A stretch of DNA of 64,000 nt from Deltaproteobacteria bacterium (GTDB taxonomy: Bacteria > Desulfobacterota > DSM-4660 > Desulfatiglandales > Desulfatiglandaceae). The stretch's first letter is position 1. Each line of letters begins with the position of its first letter. A program made the translations under genes and the position numbers. The stretch spans positions 1-64,000 of the forward strand of contig JAIPDI010000023.1 of assembly GCA_021737785.1 (NCBI GenBank), in the 5' to 3' direction. This document shows, one piece after another, positions 17,157 to 26,504 of this stretch. The notes beneath the pieces are model-generated. The model had not been told where the DNA came from and did not search any database. It saw nothing but the letters and a program-made list of their open reading frames with translations.

Positions 17157-18242
17157 ATGCATTCCACACTGGACCTGTCGGAATTGAATAGCTGGATCGG
17201 CAGGTTGTTCATGTCAGGAATCCCCGGACCCGAGATGGACAAAGGGACGGAGGCACTGATCCGGGACCGCGCTCTGGGGGGTGTCATCCTGTTTGCAAGG
17301 AATATCGAAACCCCCATCCAGGTCGCCACCCTTTGCAGCCGTCTGCAGGAGGCCGCCATGGACAGCCAGGGGATCCCCCTCTTTCTGGCCGTTGATCAGG
17401 AGGGGGGCCGGGTTGCCCGGTTGCAGGAACCGTTTACCCGGTTCCCCGGCAACAGCGTCATCGGAAACGACCCCCATGCCACGGAACGGGCCTTGGAATT
17501 CGGAAAGACAACCGCGAGAGAGATGGGACTGGTCGGCCTGAACATGGATATGGCACCGGTGGTTGACGTCCGGATGGGAGCGCTCGAACAACACCTGGAC
17601 GGTCGGATATTCAGCCACGACCCCAAGAAGGTCGCCATGCTGGGACAGTGCGTGGTGAAAAGCCTCCAGGAAAACGGGGTGATGGCGGTGGCGAAACATT
17701 TCCCCGGCCTGGGCAGGGCCACCCGCGATCCCCACCACGACCTGCCCACCATCGAGGCGGATATGGATGAGATAGAGGAATCCCATCTCCTTCCGTTCAG
17801 GGCGGCCATGGAACAGGGGGTTTCCGCGGTCATGACCTCTCATGCCCTATATCCGGCACTCGATCCTGAATACCCGGGCACCCTGTCCCACAGAGTTGTC
17901 ACCGGGCTGATGCGGGAAAGGTTGGGGTTTGACGGTCTTGTCGTCACGGACGACCTGGAGATGGGAGCTATTCAGAAGGGATGGGGCGTGGCTGCAGGCG
18001 CTGTGGCCGCATTTGTGGCCGGCTGCGATATCCTTTTGATATGTAAGGATCAGGGGGCTGTCTTGGAAGGGATGGCACGACTGAGGGATGGTCTCCTCCG
18101 CAAAGAAGTGCCTTTGGAGCGGCTCCATCAGTCGGTGAGAAGGGTGATGACGGCAAAGGACCGGTTTCTTGGCAAACCGCCCCATATCTCTCTGGATAGG
18201 GTTAGAGCGTATTTCAAGCGCAAGACGCCGGACAGGGCATAG
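17157..18242 (+). CDS. nagZ: Beta-N-acetylhexosaminidase, GH3
   Basis: A 361-residue glycoside hydrolase family 3 enzyme without a signal peptide, as expected for cytoplasmic NagZ. DQEGGRVARL (near 80) and KHFPGLGRATRDPHHDLP (~180-197) carry the substrate Lys-His and the flexible-loop Asp-His pair used for catalysis, and VVTDDLEMGA carries the nucleophilic Asp. It removes GlcNAc from recycled anhydro-muropeptides, feeding the amgK/murU route encoded divergently. CGGAGG lies upstream. The C-terminal extension is short. In beta-lactam-resistant bacteria NagZ products also act as inducers; no ampR or ampC is seen here. Confidence 0.92.
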   Translation: MHSTLDLSELNSWIGRLFMSGIPGPEMDKGTEALIRDRALGGVILFARNIETPIQVATLCSRLQEAAMDSQGIPLFLAVDQEGGRVARLQEPFTRFPGNSVIGNDPHATERALEFGKTTAREMGLVGLNMDMAPVVDVRMGALEQHLDGRIFSHDPKKVAMLGQCVVKSLQENGVMAVAKHFPGLGRATRDPHHDLPTIEADMDEIEESHLLPFRAAMEQGVSAVMTSHALYPALDPEYPGTLSHRVVTGLMRERLGFDGLVVTDDLEMGAIQKGWGVAAGAVAAFVAGCDILLICKDQGAVLEGMARLRDGLLRKEVPLERLHQSVRRVMTAKDRFLGKPPHISLDRVRAYFKRKTPDRA

Positions 18243-18363
18243 GGTGGAGAACTTCCGGATCCGAGGCGACAGACCCGGATACCCAGCAATACCCAAGGCC
18301 GGTTTCAGCGTTCATATTCAGGTCCGTCGACAATGATCCGCCCCGGGAGGCTGGTCAGGTCCC

Positions 18364-18392
18364 TTGACAGAAGGGGCTATATTATCTATTCT
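18364..18392 (+). promoter_or_regulatory. Promoter upstream of pilC
   Basis: TTGACA at 18364-18369, 17-base spacer, TATTCT at 18387-18392. It gives a leader of about 90 bases before pilC. No sigma-54 -24/-12 pair was seen. Confidence 0.6.
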
Positions 18393-18485
18393 CGGCCAAA
18401 TTTTTCGGGGCTTAAAGGAAACCAAAGAGAATACAGCGGTGCTTGAGTATCCTGTCGGCTTGGAACCCTTTAAGGGAGGAGAGGA

Positions 18486-19697
18486 ATGCCGGTCTATACC
18501 TGGGTTGCGGAGACACGGAAAGGTCGGGTGATAAAAGGAGAACTGGAGGCCGTGGATGAAAAATCGGCAGCCCTCCAGCTAAAACGGCGTAATCTTACGG
18601 TTAAGAAGCTTAAGGTCAAGCCGAAGGATCTCTTTGAAAATCTCTCTTTTATGAAGCCGAAGGTGACCAGCAAAGACATCGTCATCTTCACCCGGCAGTT
18701 TTCAACCATGATCGACGCGGGCCTTCCTCTTGTGCAGGGCCTTACCATTCTTGCGGACCAGACCGAAAACAAGACCTTTAAGGGCATCCTTAAGCAGGTT
18801 GTGAAAGACGTGGAAGGGGGATCGAGCCTTGCCGAGGCCATGGAGAAGCACCCCAAGGTGTTCGATGACCTCTTCGTCAATCTGGTCGCGGCCGGTGAGG
18901 TGGGAGGGATTCTGGATACGATCCTCCAGCGCCTGGCAACGTACATAGAGAAGGCGGAAAAACTCAAGTCCCGGATCAAAGGGGCCATGACCTACCCCAT
19001 TGTCGTGGTCGCAATTGCCGTCATCGTTATCGCCGTGATCATGATCTTTGTCATTCCGGTATTTCAGGAGATGTTTGCAAGCTTTGGCAAGGCCCTCCCC
19101 ATTCCCACGCAGATGGTGGTGGCGATGAGCAATTTTACCAAAGGCAATATTCACTACATGGTCGGTGGCTTCGTGGTCCTGGCGTTCTTGTTTAAAAGAT
19201 ACCGGGCCACGGCAAGCGGCAGGAAGACCACGGACACCCTGGCACTCAAGCTGCCCATATTCGGCCCCTTGCTGAAAAAGGTGGCGGTGGCCAGATTCTC
19301 CAGGACCCTGGGGACGATGATCAGCAGCGGGGTCCCTATCATAACCGCCCTGGAAATTGTTGCCAAGACATCGGGCAATGTGGTGCTCGAAGAGGTGATA
19401 CTCGAGGTCCGTTCCAGCATCGCCGAGGGACAGCCCATTGCCGAACCCCTTTCAGAAAATGAGATATTTCCCAGCATGGTCGTTCAGATGATCGCGGTGG
19501 GCGAGGCGACGGGGGCGCTGGACACGATGCTCGGGAAGATCGCAGACTTCTATGACGACGAAGTGGATGCCGCTGTGGAGGCGATGACCTCCTTGCTGGA
19601 ACCCTTGCTCATGGTATTCCTCGGGGGATCTATCGGTGGGCTGGTCATCGCCATGTACCTGCCCATCTTCAGTATGGCTGCTGCCATGGGATCGTAA
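18486..19697 (+). CDS. pilC: Type IV pilus / type II secretion platform protein
   Basis: A 403-residue GspF/PilC-family inner-membrane protein. It begins MPVYTWVAETRKG (family start), has two repeated T2SSF domains (residues ~70-195 and ~270-395) and three hydrophobic segments (near 170-195, 220-240 and 375-395). It anchors the assembly and retraction ATPases. Length is normal and GGGAGGAGAGG is a strong ribosome site. pilB, pilT and the pilins are not in the window; pilS follows nine bases later, favouring the pilus over secretion. Confidence 0.9.
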   Translation: MPVYTWVAETRKGRVIKGELEAVDEKSAALQLKRRNLTVKKLKVKPKDLFENLSFMKPKVTSKDIVIFTRQFSTMIDAGLPLVQGLTILADQTENKTFKGILKQVVKDVEGGSSLAEAMEKHPKVFDDLFVNLVAAGEVGGILDTILQRLATYIEKAEKLKSRIKGAMTYPIVVVAIAVIVIAVIMIFVIPVFQEMFASFGKALPIPTQMVVAMSNFTKGNIHYMVGGFVVLAFLFKRYRATASGRKTTDTLALKLPIFGPLLKKVAVARFSRTLGTMISSGVPIITALEIVAKTSGNVVLEEVILEVRSSIAEGQPIAEPLSENEIFPSMVVQMIAVGEATGALDTMLGKIADFYDDEVDAAVEAMTSLLEPLLMVFLGGSIGGLVIAMYLPIFSMAAAMGS

Positions 19698-19706
19698 TTC
19701 CTGAAC

Positions 19707-21431
19707 ATGATCAGCCCCAAACAGAAAACACCTCAAGAGGAACTCCTGCGGGAACTTCAGATTCTGATGCTCTTGAGGGTGCTTTGCATTTCCTTTCTTT
19801 TGGGCGCCCTCATTTTTATCCAGGTTCGGGCGAGCCGCACCTATGTCGGGGACATCCATACCTCCCACTACCTTCTTCTGGCAAGTGTCTATTCTATCAG
19901 CATTATTTATGTATTTCTGTTGAAGCGGTCGAAGAATATCAGGCTGCAGGCATATCTTCAGCTGCTTGTGGACACCTTCATTATCACCGTCCTCATATAC
20001 ACGACCGGCGGCATTGAGAGCATCTTTTCCTTCCTTTATATCCTGAGCATATTCAGCGGAAGCATCCTCCTCTACCGGAGAGGCGGCATGATCGTGGCCT
20101 CCAGCAGCAGCATTTTTTACGGACTGCTGCTGGATCTTCATTATTATGGCGTCGTTCACCCCTTATCCAGCCGGTTGAGCTATCCTGATCAGTATCAGAG
20201 TTCCTACCTCTTTTTTACCATTGCTGCAAACATGGCCGCCTTCTATCTGGTTGCGTATCTCAGCAGCTTTCTCTCGGAGCAGACGAGAAAAAGCCGGGCC
20301 GCCTTGCGGGTCAGAGAAAGCGACCTCACCCGGCTGGAGGTCCTCAATGAAAGCATTATCGGGAGCCTGATGTCGGGGTTGATCGTTCTGGATGAGGAGG
20401 AAAGGATTATCCTATTTAATCCAGCGGCGGAAAAGATGTTCGGTTTAACAGCGGCCCGGGTCTGCGGGCATCCCATCCGTGACCATCTGCCCCGTTTGGC
20501 CACACACCTGGCCAGCCCCTTCTTGATTTCGGGTCCATCCGGCCTACAAACACAGCTGATCGATATCAGCTGCCCGAGGCCGGATGAAGAAGATATGCAT
20601 CTACAGGTCTCCATCTCCCCTCTCCGGTATGCGTTGAGTGAGCAGAAAGGATGGATCCTCACCCTCCAGGACGTGACGCGAATGAAACAGATCCAGGAAG
20701 AGATGAAAGAGGTGGAAGGGCTGGCCCTTATCGGCGAACTTGCCGCGGGAATGGCCCATGAGATCCGAAACCCAATGGCATCCATCAGCGGATCCATCGA
20801 AATGCTGAGAGATGAAATCGAACAGACCGATGTCAACAGCCGGCTCATGGATATCATATTGAGAGAGACCGCGCGGCTGAACGATCTGGTGGCAGACTTC
20901 CTCCTCTTTGCCAGGGCCCAGAGGCCGAGGTTGACCGAATTCGATCTGAATCAATTGATCACTGAATCCCTGGAGTTGTTTAAGAACAGCCAGCGATTTC
21001 ATCCGGGAATCGCCGTGGTCACTGATTTTCAAGATCCGGCGGTGATAGAATCGGATTCAGGACAGCTCAAACAGGTTTTCTGGAATCTCCTGCTCAATGC
21101 ATCCGAGGCAATGGGCAAGGGCGGGACCCTCACCGTCACCACATCGTTGAACCGTAGATCGGCTGGCTCCGGAGCCACTCAGGTCACTGTGGTTATTCGG
21201 GATACCGGAGAAGGATTTAACGGAAAAGACCTTCCTCGCATTTTTCTCCCCTTTTTCACCACCAAGGAAAGGGGGTCCGGTCTGGGCCTGGCCATTGTGA
21301 AGCGGATCATTGACCGGCTGGAAGGGAAGGCTTGGGGCCGAAATCATCCCGGGGGCGGTGCTGAAATTACGATCGTGCTCCCTCTCCGATCAACGCTGAG
21401 TGAGGCGCAAGGCGTGAGGCGTGAGGCGTGA
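19707..21431 (+). CDS. pilS: PilS-type sensor histidine kinase
   Basis: A 574-residue kinase. Six N-terminal hydrophobic segments (~30-190) form the membrane sensor, a PAS domain follows (~215-330), then the phosphoacceptor block GMAHEIRNPMASISGS (~350) and an ATPase domain with N (WNLLLNASEAM), G1 (RDTGEGF) and G2 (GSGLGLAI) boxes. PilS phosphorylates the sigma-54 activator PilR to control pilin transcription. No pilR follows, so it is an orphan here or the partner is elsewhere. The last residues (QGVRREA) are encoded by a 7-base tandem repeat that contains the stop codon, so the natural C-terminus has been altered by that repeat. Confidence 0.85.
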   Translation: MISPKQKTPQEELLRELQILMLLRVLCISFLLGALIFIQVRASRTYVGDIHTSHYLLLASVYSISIIYVFLLKRSKNIRLQAYLQLLVDTFIITVLIYTTGGIESIFSFLYILSIFSGSILLYRRGGMIVASSSSIFYGLLLDLHYYGVVHPLSSRLSYPDQYQSSYLFFTIAANMAAFYLVAYLSSFLSEQTRKSRAALRVRESDLTRLEVLNESIIGSLMSGLIVLDEEERIILFNPAAEKMFGLTAARVCGHPIRDHLPRLATHLASPFLISGPSGLQTQLIDISCPRPDEEDMHLQVSISPLRYALSEQKGWILTLQDVTRMKQIQEEMKEVEGLALIGELAAGMAHEIRNPMASISGSIEMLRDEIEQTDVNSRLMDIILRETARLNDLVADFLLFARAQRPRLTEFDLNQLITESLELFKNSQRFHPGIAVVTDFQDPAVIESDSGQLKQVFWNLLLNASEAMGKGGTLTVTTSLNRRSAGSGATQVTVVIRDTGEGFNGKDLPRIFLPFFTTKERGSGLGLAIVKRIIDRLEGKAWGRNHPGGGAEITIVLPLRSTLSEAQGVRREA

Positions 21432-21432
21432 G
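21412..21432. repeat. Heptamer array, GCGTGAG x3
   Basis: Three exact tandem copies of GCGTGAG. The array covers the last codons and the stop of pilS (TGA at 21429-21431). Confidence 0.75.
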
Positions 21433-21562
21433 GAAAAGGCGTGTTTTTATGGGCTTGCGCGCTGGACGTAGTTTCCAGCAACGAGCAACCAGTAACAGGG
21501 CGAAAGTTAAAAGCTGAAGGTAACCCGTAACCTGCCGCCATCCGTCGGAAGACAAGAAAACA

Positions 21563-21610
21563 AGAAGGTAAGAAGGTAAGAAGGTAAGAGGGTAAGAAGG
21601 TGAGAAGGTG
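21563..21610. repeat. Octamer array, AGAAGGTA x6
   Basis: Six contiguous 8-base units AGAAGGTA/AGAGGGTA/AGAAGGTG in the 238-base gap between pilS and the radical SAM gene. Partial heptamer-like remnants flank it. No gene is seen in the gap. Confidence 0.85.
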
Positions 21611-21669
21611 ATAAGTGTATCCGCGACCAGGAACCAAATAACCAGTAACCAGCAACGAGCACCCATATC

Positions 21670-24192
21670 ATGTCCATATTAGATCAGAGCTGTTTTGCCG
21701 ACATTTCCCGTCCGAGCCGTTATATCGGCGGAGAGATAAATACCGTCAGGAAAGACCTATCCCAAACAGAGGTGTCCATCGCCCTCGCATTCCCGGATGT
21801 CTATGAGGTGGGGATGTCCCATCTGGGCCTGAAGATCCTTTACCATATTCTCAATGCCGAGGCGTGGCTGTCCGCTGAGAGGGTCTATTGTCCCTGGATG
21901 GATATGGAGGCGGAGCTGAGGCGGTTGAAAATCCCTCTCACCACACTGGAATCGGACCGTCCCGTCAGGGATTTTGATATGGTCGGTTTCAGTCTCCAGC
22001 ACGAACTCTCATATACAAACGTCCTCAATATGCTGGATCTTGCGGGCATCCCGCCCCTGGCCCGGGATCGATCTGACAACGATCCCCTGGTGATTGCCGG
22101 TGGGCCTGCCTGTTTCAATGCCGAGCCTGTTGCGGATTTTTTTGACCTGATGGTGGTGGGCGACGGCGAATCCGTGGCCCTGGAGATATGCCGCGCTGTG
22201 AGGGAGGCCAAACGCGGCCGGAGGATAAACAAAAAAGATCTGCTCCACACTTTGCGTCATGTGAGGGGCATATACATCCCTTCCTTTTTTGATATCCGTT
22301 ATGGACCCTATGGCACGGTAAAGGAGATCGTCCCTGTGCACGCAGATTACGGGGAGGTGAAAAAGGCCGTCCTCTCCGATCTGGATGCCTATCCCTTTCC
22401 GGAGCATCAGATTGTCCCATTCACCGAGCTTATCCATGACCGGGTGGCCATTGAGATTGCACGGGGGTGTACCCGTGGCTGTCGTTTCTGCCAGGCAGGG
22501 ATGATTTACCGCCCGGTGCGGGAACGAAGTCTCGCATCCATTTTGGAAAAAGCGGAAAACACCCTTAAATGGTCGGGCTATGAAGACCTTTCGCTGCTCT
22601 CCCTGAGTTCCGGCGATTACACCTGTATCGCCCCCCTGCTCAAGGCGTTGATGGACAGGCTGTCTCCCAGAAACATCGGAGTGAGTCTTCCCTCCCTTCG
22701 AGTGGACAGCCTGGATCCAGAGATGATGGAAGAGATCAAACGGGTCAGAAAGACAGGCTTTACCCTGGCGCCCGAGGCCGGTAATGACCGGCTCAGAAGA
22801 ATCATCAACAAGGGATTGACCCAGGAGGATATCCTGGAAACGTCGCAGGCGGTTTACCGGGCCGGTTGGAACCTGATTAAGCTTTACTTTATGATCGGGC
22901 TCCCATATGAAGAAGAAAGCGATCTACTGGATATTATCCACCTTTCCAAGCAAATCACCCGGCTGGAGGGGAGAAAAGGGAAGAAGGCCAATCTGAACGT
23001 GAGCATCTCGACATTCGTACCAAAGGCCCACACCCCGTTCATGTGGACCTCACAGGTCCCTTTGGCGGAAAGCAGACGGCGGATACATCGGATCCAGGAC
23101 GGCCTCCGGGGAAGCCGGATACGAGTGAAATGGAATCAACCCGAATTGAGCTGGCTGGAGGGAATTTTTTCACGGGGCGACAGGCGGCTGGGCCGCGTGG
23201 TCATGGAGGCGTGGCGTCTCGGGGCGAAATTCGATGCATGGGGAGAACATTTCAACAAAGAGGCCTGGGAAGAGGCCTTTTCCCGCTGCGGGGTGGATCC
23301 GGATTTCTATCTTTATCGTGAAAGGGACTTGAAGGAGACCCTGCCGTGGGACCATATTCAATCGGGGGTCACCAAGGCGTTTCTCAGAAAAGAATGGAAA
23401 AAGGCCGCAGAGGCGGATCTGACCCCCGACTGCAGGCACCACTGCCTGGAGTGCGGTGTTTGTGATCATCAGGAGGTGGATCCGGTCTTTTACCCATGTC
23501 CCGGGATAGCCTCCGCTAAAGCCACCGGCGGTGGCATTGGGTCTTCACCCGAATCTGTCAAGAGATACCGCATTACCTACCGGAAGCTTGACAGGGCAAG
23601 GCATCTCAGTCATCTGGAGCTTGTCCGGGTTCTCGTCCGGGCCTTTCGCAGGGCCGGACTGGCGCCGGCCTGTTCCAAGGGGTACCACCCCATGCCCAAG
23701 GTTTCGTTTTTTACCGCCCTCCCGGTGGGGACCGAAAGCATGGAAGAACTGATGCAGGTGGAATTCCTCCATCCGGTGGATGTCTCTACGATAAAGGAAA
23801 GAATTAATGCGGAGCTTCCCGAGGGCGTGGATGTGACTGTTGTGCAAGAGATTCCCCCCGGTGAAAAAAGAGTCCACATCAGCGAAAGCCGGTTTCTGAT
23901 AACCCTTGATCTGAGAAACAGGGAAAAAGATCTGGAAAAGTTCCTTCGGTCAGAGCATTTCCCAATGGTCAAGAAAGGCAAAAAAGGAGAACATGAGATC
24001 GACGTCCGGTCCCTTGTGAGCGACATTTCTCTCATCCCTCCGGATAAGGCATGCCTGATTTTAAGGGAGCGGGAGGGTCCGGGGCTGAAACCGACGGAGA
24101 TTATGAAAGGCATTTTTTCCCTGAAAGATGAAGATCTCCGGAACATGAAGGTGATGAAGACGGGCCAGACGTTGGAGCAGTCAGGGGTCTGA
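21670..24192 (+). CDS. B12-binding-like radical SAM protein fused to DUF2344 domain
   Basis: An 840-residue protein. Residues ~1-230 match the B12-binding-like N-terminus of the TIGR03960 family. CTRGCRFC (C-x3-C-x2-C, near 267) binds the radical SAM 4Fe-4S cluster. From about residue 630 a TIGR03936/DUF2344 domain begins (RITYRKLDRARHLSHLELVRVL). In many bacteria the two parts are adjacent genes upstream of RNase G and rplU/rpmA; here they are fused and RNase G follows 224 bases later. The reaction is unknown, and the linkage suggests RNA or ribosome modification (inference). Cysteines near 590-600 (CRHHCLECGVC) may bind a further cluster. Confidence 0.88.
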   Translation: MSILDQSCFADISRPSRYIGGEINTVRKDLSQTEVSIALAFPDVYEVGMSHLGLKILYHILNAEAWLSAERVYCPWMDMEAELRRLKIPLTTLESDRPVRDFDMVGFSLQHELSYTNVLNMLDLAGIPPLARDRSDNDPLVIAGGPACFNAEPVADFFDLMVVGDGESVALEICRAVREAKRGRRINKKDLLHTLRHVRGIYIPSFFDIRYGPYGTVKEIVPVHADYGEVKKAVLSDLDAYPFPEHQIVPFTELIHDRVAIEIARGCTRGCRFCQAGMIYRPVRERSLASILEKAENTLKWSGYEDLSLLSLSSGDYTCIAPLLKALMDRLSPRNIGVSLPSLRVDSLDPEMMEEIKRVRKTGFTLAPEAGNDRLRRIINKGLTQEDILETSQAVYRAGWNLIKLYFMIGLPYEEESDLLDIIHLSKQITRLEGRKGKKANLNVSISTFVPKAHTPFMWTSQVPLAESRRRIHRIQDGLRGSRIRVKWNQPELSWLEGIFSRGDRRLGRVVMEAWRLGAKFDAWGEHFNKEAWEEAFSRCGVDPDFYLYRERDLKETLPWDHIQSGVTKAFLRKEWKKAAEADLTPDCRHHCLECGVCDHQEVDPVFYPCPGIASAKATGGGIGSSPESVKRYRITYRKLDRARHLSHLELVRVLVRAFRRAGLAPACSKGYHPMPKVSFFTALPVGTESMEELMQVEFLHPVDVSTIKERINAELPEGVDVTVVQEIPPGEKRVHISESRFLITLDLRNREKDLEKFLRSEHFPMVKKGKKGEHEIDVRSLVSDISLIPPDKACLILREREGPGLKPTEIMKGIFSLKDEDLRNMKVMKTGQTLEQSGV

Positions 24193-24416
24193 TTGCTCGG
24201 GATTCACCAAGATGCCCGGAGCAGGCTGCAGGAGGTCCATACCCCGACCCCCTCCTGGAAAGCCGTTTGTACTCAGGCAGAGAAGGCAGGGCTGATCCCG
24301 CCCGCGGCCGGGAGGATCTCAAGGACGATGTCGATTGCCGCTCCAGGACGCTGTTCTGCACCTGGTGCGTGTTACAAATTCGGCAATGACGATTTAAGGC
24401 CAAGGAGGCATCCCTC

Positions 24417-25958
24417 ATGCCCAATGAACTGATTATTAATGCCAGACCCTATGAGACCCGGGTCGCCCTTGTAGAAGATAACGCGGTGGTAGAACTCCAC
24501 ATCGAACGAGATACCGGGCAGGAGTTGACCGGAAATATTTATCGAGGTCGGGTCGCCAGGGTCCTGCCGGGGATGCAGGCCGCATTTGTCGACATCGGGC
24601 TGGGCAGGACGGCCTTCCTCTATGTATCTGATGTCTACAAGGATTTTTCAGACCTTGAAAAGATGATGCTTGAGAACAGCCAGGCCGGGGAGGAGGTCGG
24701 ACAGGGCGAGGAGCCGGACTCCGAGGCCTTGCAACCTGACATCCCCCATGAAACCTCTTTGCAGATAGAGGAACTGCTCCATGAAGGTCAGAATATCATG
24801 GTTCAGGTGGCCAAAGAACCGTTGGGAAATAAGGGCGCCCGCCTGACTTCTCATATTTCCCTTCCGGGAAGACACCTGGTCCTCATGCCTACGGTCAATC
24901 ATATCGGGGTCTCCCGAAGAATAGAGGACAAAGAGGAACGGGAACGGCTGAAGGGGATTATCCGGAAGCTCAGGCCTGATTCTCTCGGGTTCATCGTGAG
25001 GACCGTTGCAGAGGGCGGGACCAAAGAGAAACTGGCGGCCGAGATGGACTTCCTTCTGAAGCTCTGGGGCAACATTCAGGGGAAAATGGAAAAGGGGTCA
25101 AACCCCGGTCTCCTATATAAGGATCTCTCCATTTCCCTGAGAGCGGTGCGGGATCTGTTCACAAGAGAAGTGGACCGTCTGGTCATCGATTCGGAGGAAG
25201 AATATGAGACGATCATGGAGTTTATCGATACCTTTGCCCCGAAGCTTAGGTATTCGGTCGAGTTGTATGAAGGGGCGGATCCCATCTTTGACGCGTTTGG
25301 GGTGGAAATAGAGATTTCCCGTGCGCTGGGGACTAAGATATGGTTGAAATCCGGGGGGTATATCGTGGTCGAACCGACAGAGGCCCTTACCTCCATAGAT
25401 GTGAACACCGGGAGTTACGTCGGAAAGAGGAATCTGGAAGAAACCATCCTTAAAACCAATCTGGAGGCCGTCAAGGAGATCGCCTTTCAATTGCGGCTCA
25501 GGAACATCGGAGGGCTGATTGTCATCGACTTCATAGACATGGAAAAGGTCGCCAACCGCCATCGGGTGTTCATGGCCCTCAAAGAGGCGTTAAGTAAAGA
25601 CAGGGCCAAGACAAATGTCTTGCCCATGTCCGATTTAGGGCTGATCGAGATGACCCGGAAGCGGACCCGGGCGAGCCTGAACCGGTTGCTGAACGACACC
25701 TGCTTTTATTGTGAGGGTCGCGGTACCCTCAAATCGGCCAAGACTATCTGCTACGAAATATTCAGGGACCTGGAAAGGGAGTGCGGAAACCCTGAAGAGG
25801 GGGGGAAAGTCTACATCCTGGTAAACCCGGAAATTGAAAAGGCCCTCAAGGAAGAAGAACAGAAGTCCATTATTGACCTGGAAAAAAGGATCGGTAGAAG
25901 GATCATCATTATGGGCAAGGAAGATTTCCACATGGAACAGTATGAGATAAACTTTTAG
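24417..25958 (+). CDS. rng: Ribonuclease G/E family endoribonuclease
   Basis: A 513-residue cytoplasmic RNase of RNase G length. Residues ~35-125 form the S1 RNA-binding domain (GNIYRGRVARVLPGMQAAFVDIG), interrupted by an acidic insertion (~85-115). The catalytic DNase I-like part has the SIDVNTGSYVG and IDFIDME blocks with the Mg-binding aspartates, and DTCFYCEGRG supplies the zinc-link cysteines that join subunits. It processes 16S rRNA and mRNAs. GGAGG precedes the start. It lacks the long RNase E scaffold tail. The last four bases overlap a convergent gene. Confidence 0.93.
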   Translation: MPNELIINARPYETRVALVEDNAVVELHIERDTGQELTGNIYRGRVARVLPGMQAAFVDIGLGRTAFLYVSDVYKDFSDLEKMMLENSQAGEEVGQGEEPDSEALQPDIPHETSLQIEELLHEGQNIMVQVAKEPLGNKGARLTSHISLPGRHLVLMPTVNHIGVSRRIEDKEERERLKGIIRKLRPDSLGFIVRTVAEGGTKEKLAAEMDFLLKLWGNIQGKMEKGSNPGLLYKDLSISLRAVRDLFTREVDRLVIDSEEEYETIMEFIDTFAPKLRYSVELYEGADPIFDAFGVEIEISRALGTKIWLKSGGYIVVEPTEALTSIDVNTGSYVGKRNLEETILKTNLEAVKEIAFQLRLRNIGGLIVIDFIDMEKVANRHRVFMALKEALSKDRAKTNVLPMSDLGLIEMTRKRTRASLNRLLNDTCFYCEGRGTLKSAKTICYEIFRDLERECGNPEEGGKVYILVNPEIEKALKEEEQKSIIDLEKRIGRRIIIMGKEDFHMEQYEINF

Positions 25959-26182
25959 GGCCTCTTGCGTTTTTTTCGAAGTCCGGAAAGCCCTTCTTCG
26001 ATCTCGTTTTTGGTGAATGTCTTCTTGCACGCGGTACATTGATACCGTTCCTGCACAATTTTGTCATAGATCAGGTCATCAGAAAAATTAACTCCATGAA
26101 ACCGGAGACAGAAGTTGTAAACCAGATTGAAATCCTTATTGGAACAGGCATCACAAACAAAAAAGTCTAAAATATCGTCCAT
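25955..26182 (-). CDS. Small zinc-ribbon protein, unknown
   Basis: A 75-residue protein with two cysteine pairs, VCDAC near residue 10 and YQCTAC near 49, that could hold one zinc, and a strongly basic tail (LRKKRKRP). That suggests nucleic-acid contact, but no family is recognised. The start at 26182 is chosen because AGGGGG lies six bases upstream; another ATG at 26188 overlaps that site. It converges with rng, overlapping by four bases. Confidence 0.55.
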   Translation of the reverse strand: MDDILDFFVCDACSNKDFNLVYNFCLRFHGVNFSDDLIYDKIVQERYQCTACKKTFTKNEIEEGLSGLRKKRKRP

Positions 26183-26504
26183 CAGCATCCCCCTGGAAAT
26201 AGTCGGCCCGCGCAAGGCTGGCGGCACTCGGCGCAACCATAGGCGGATTGTTTGTATCTTTTTTCCCCTCGCTTTACAATAGTTTTTTGCGACTCGGGCG
26301 GTGGATGGGTCCAAGATCGCGACTTCAGGAGATGGCTTATTGCCGAATGATAAGGATGGATGATCCGTGTCTCGTTACGGATGTGGATTTTTTAATTCGG
26401 TTGATTCGGTTATCTCAGCTCGCCTCAGGCACTTCTTTTTCCAGGTGCCGGATGTTGACGTGGCTTTTTAATTATCAATCGATAATCCAAAAGGAATTTC
26501 AAGG
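26183..26504. other. Divergent intergenic region, no gene seen
   Basis: A 322-base gap between divergent genes. It is more A+T-rich at the right end, as expected of promoters, but no hexamer pair with proper spacing could be assigned. No RNA gene is recognised. Confidence 0.4.

Noticed and set aside
18364-18392. Sigma-54 promoter for the pil genes
   Set aside because: No GG-N10-GC pair was found; a sigma-70 pair with 17-base spacing is present.
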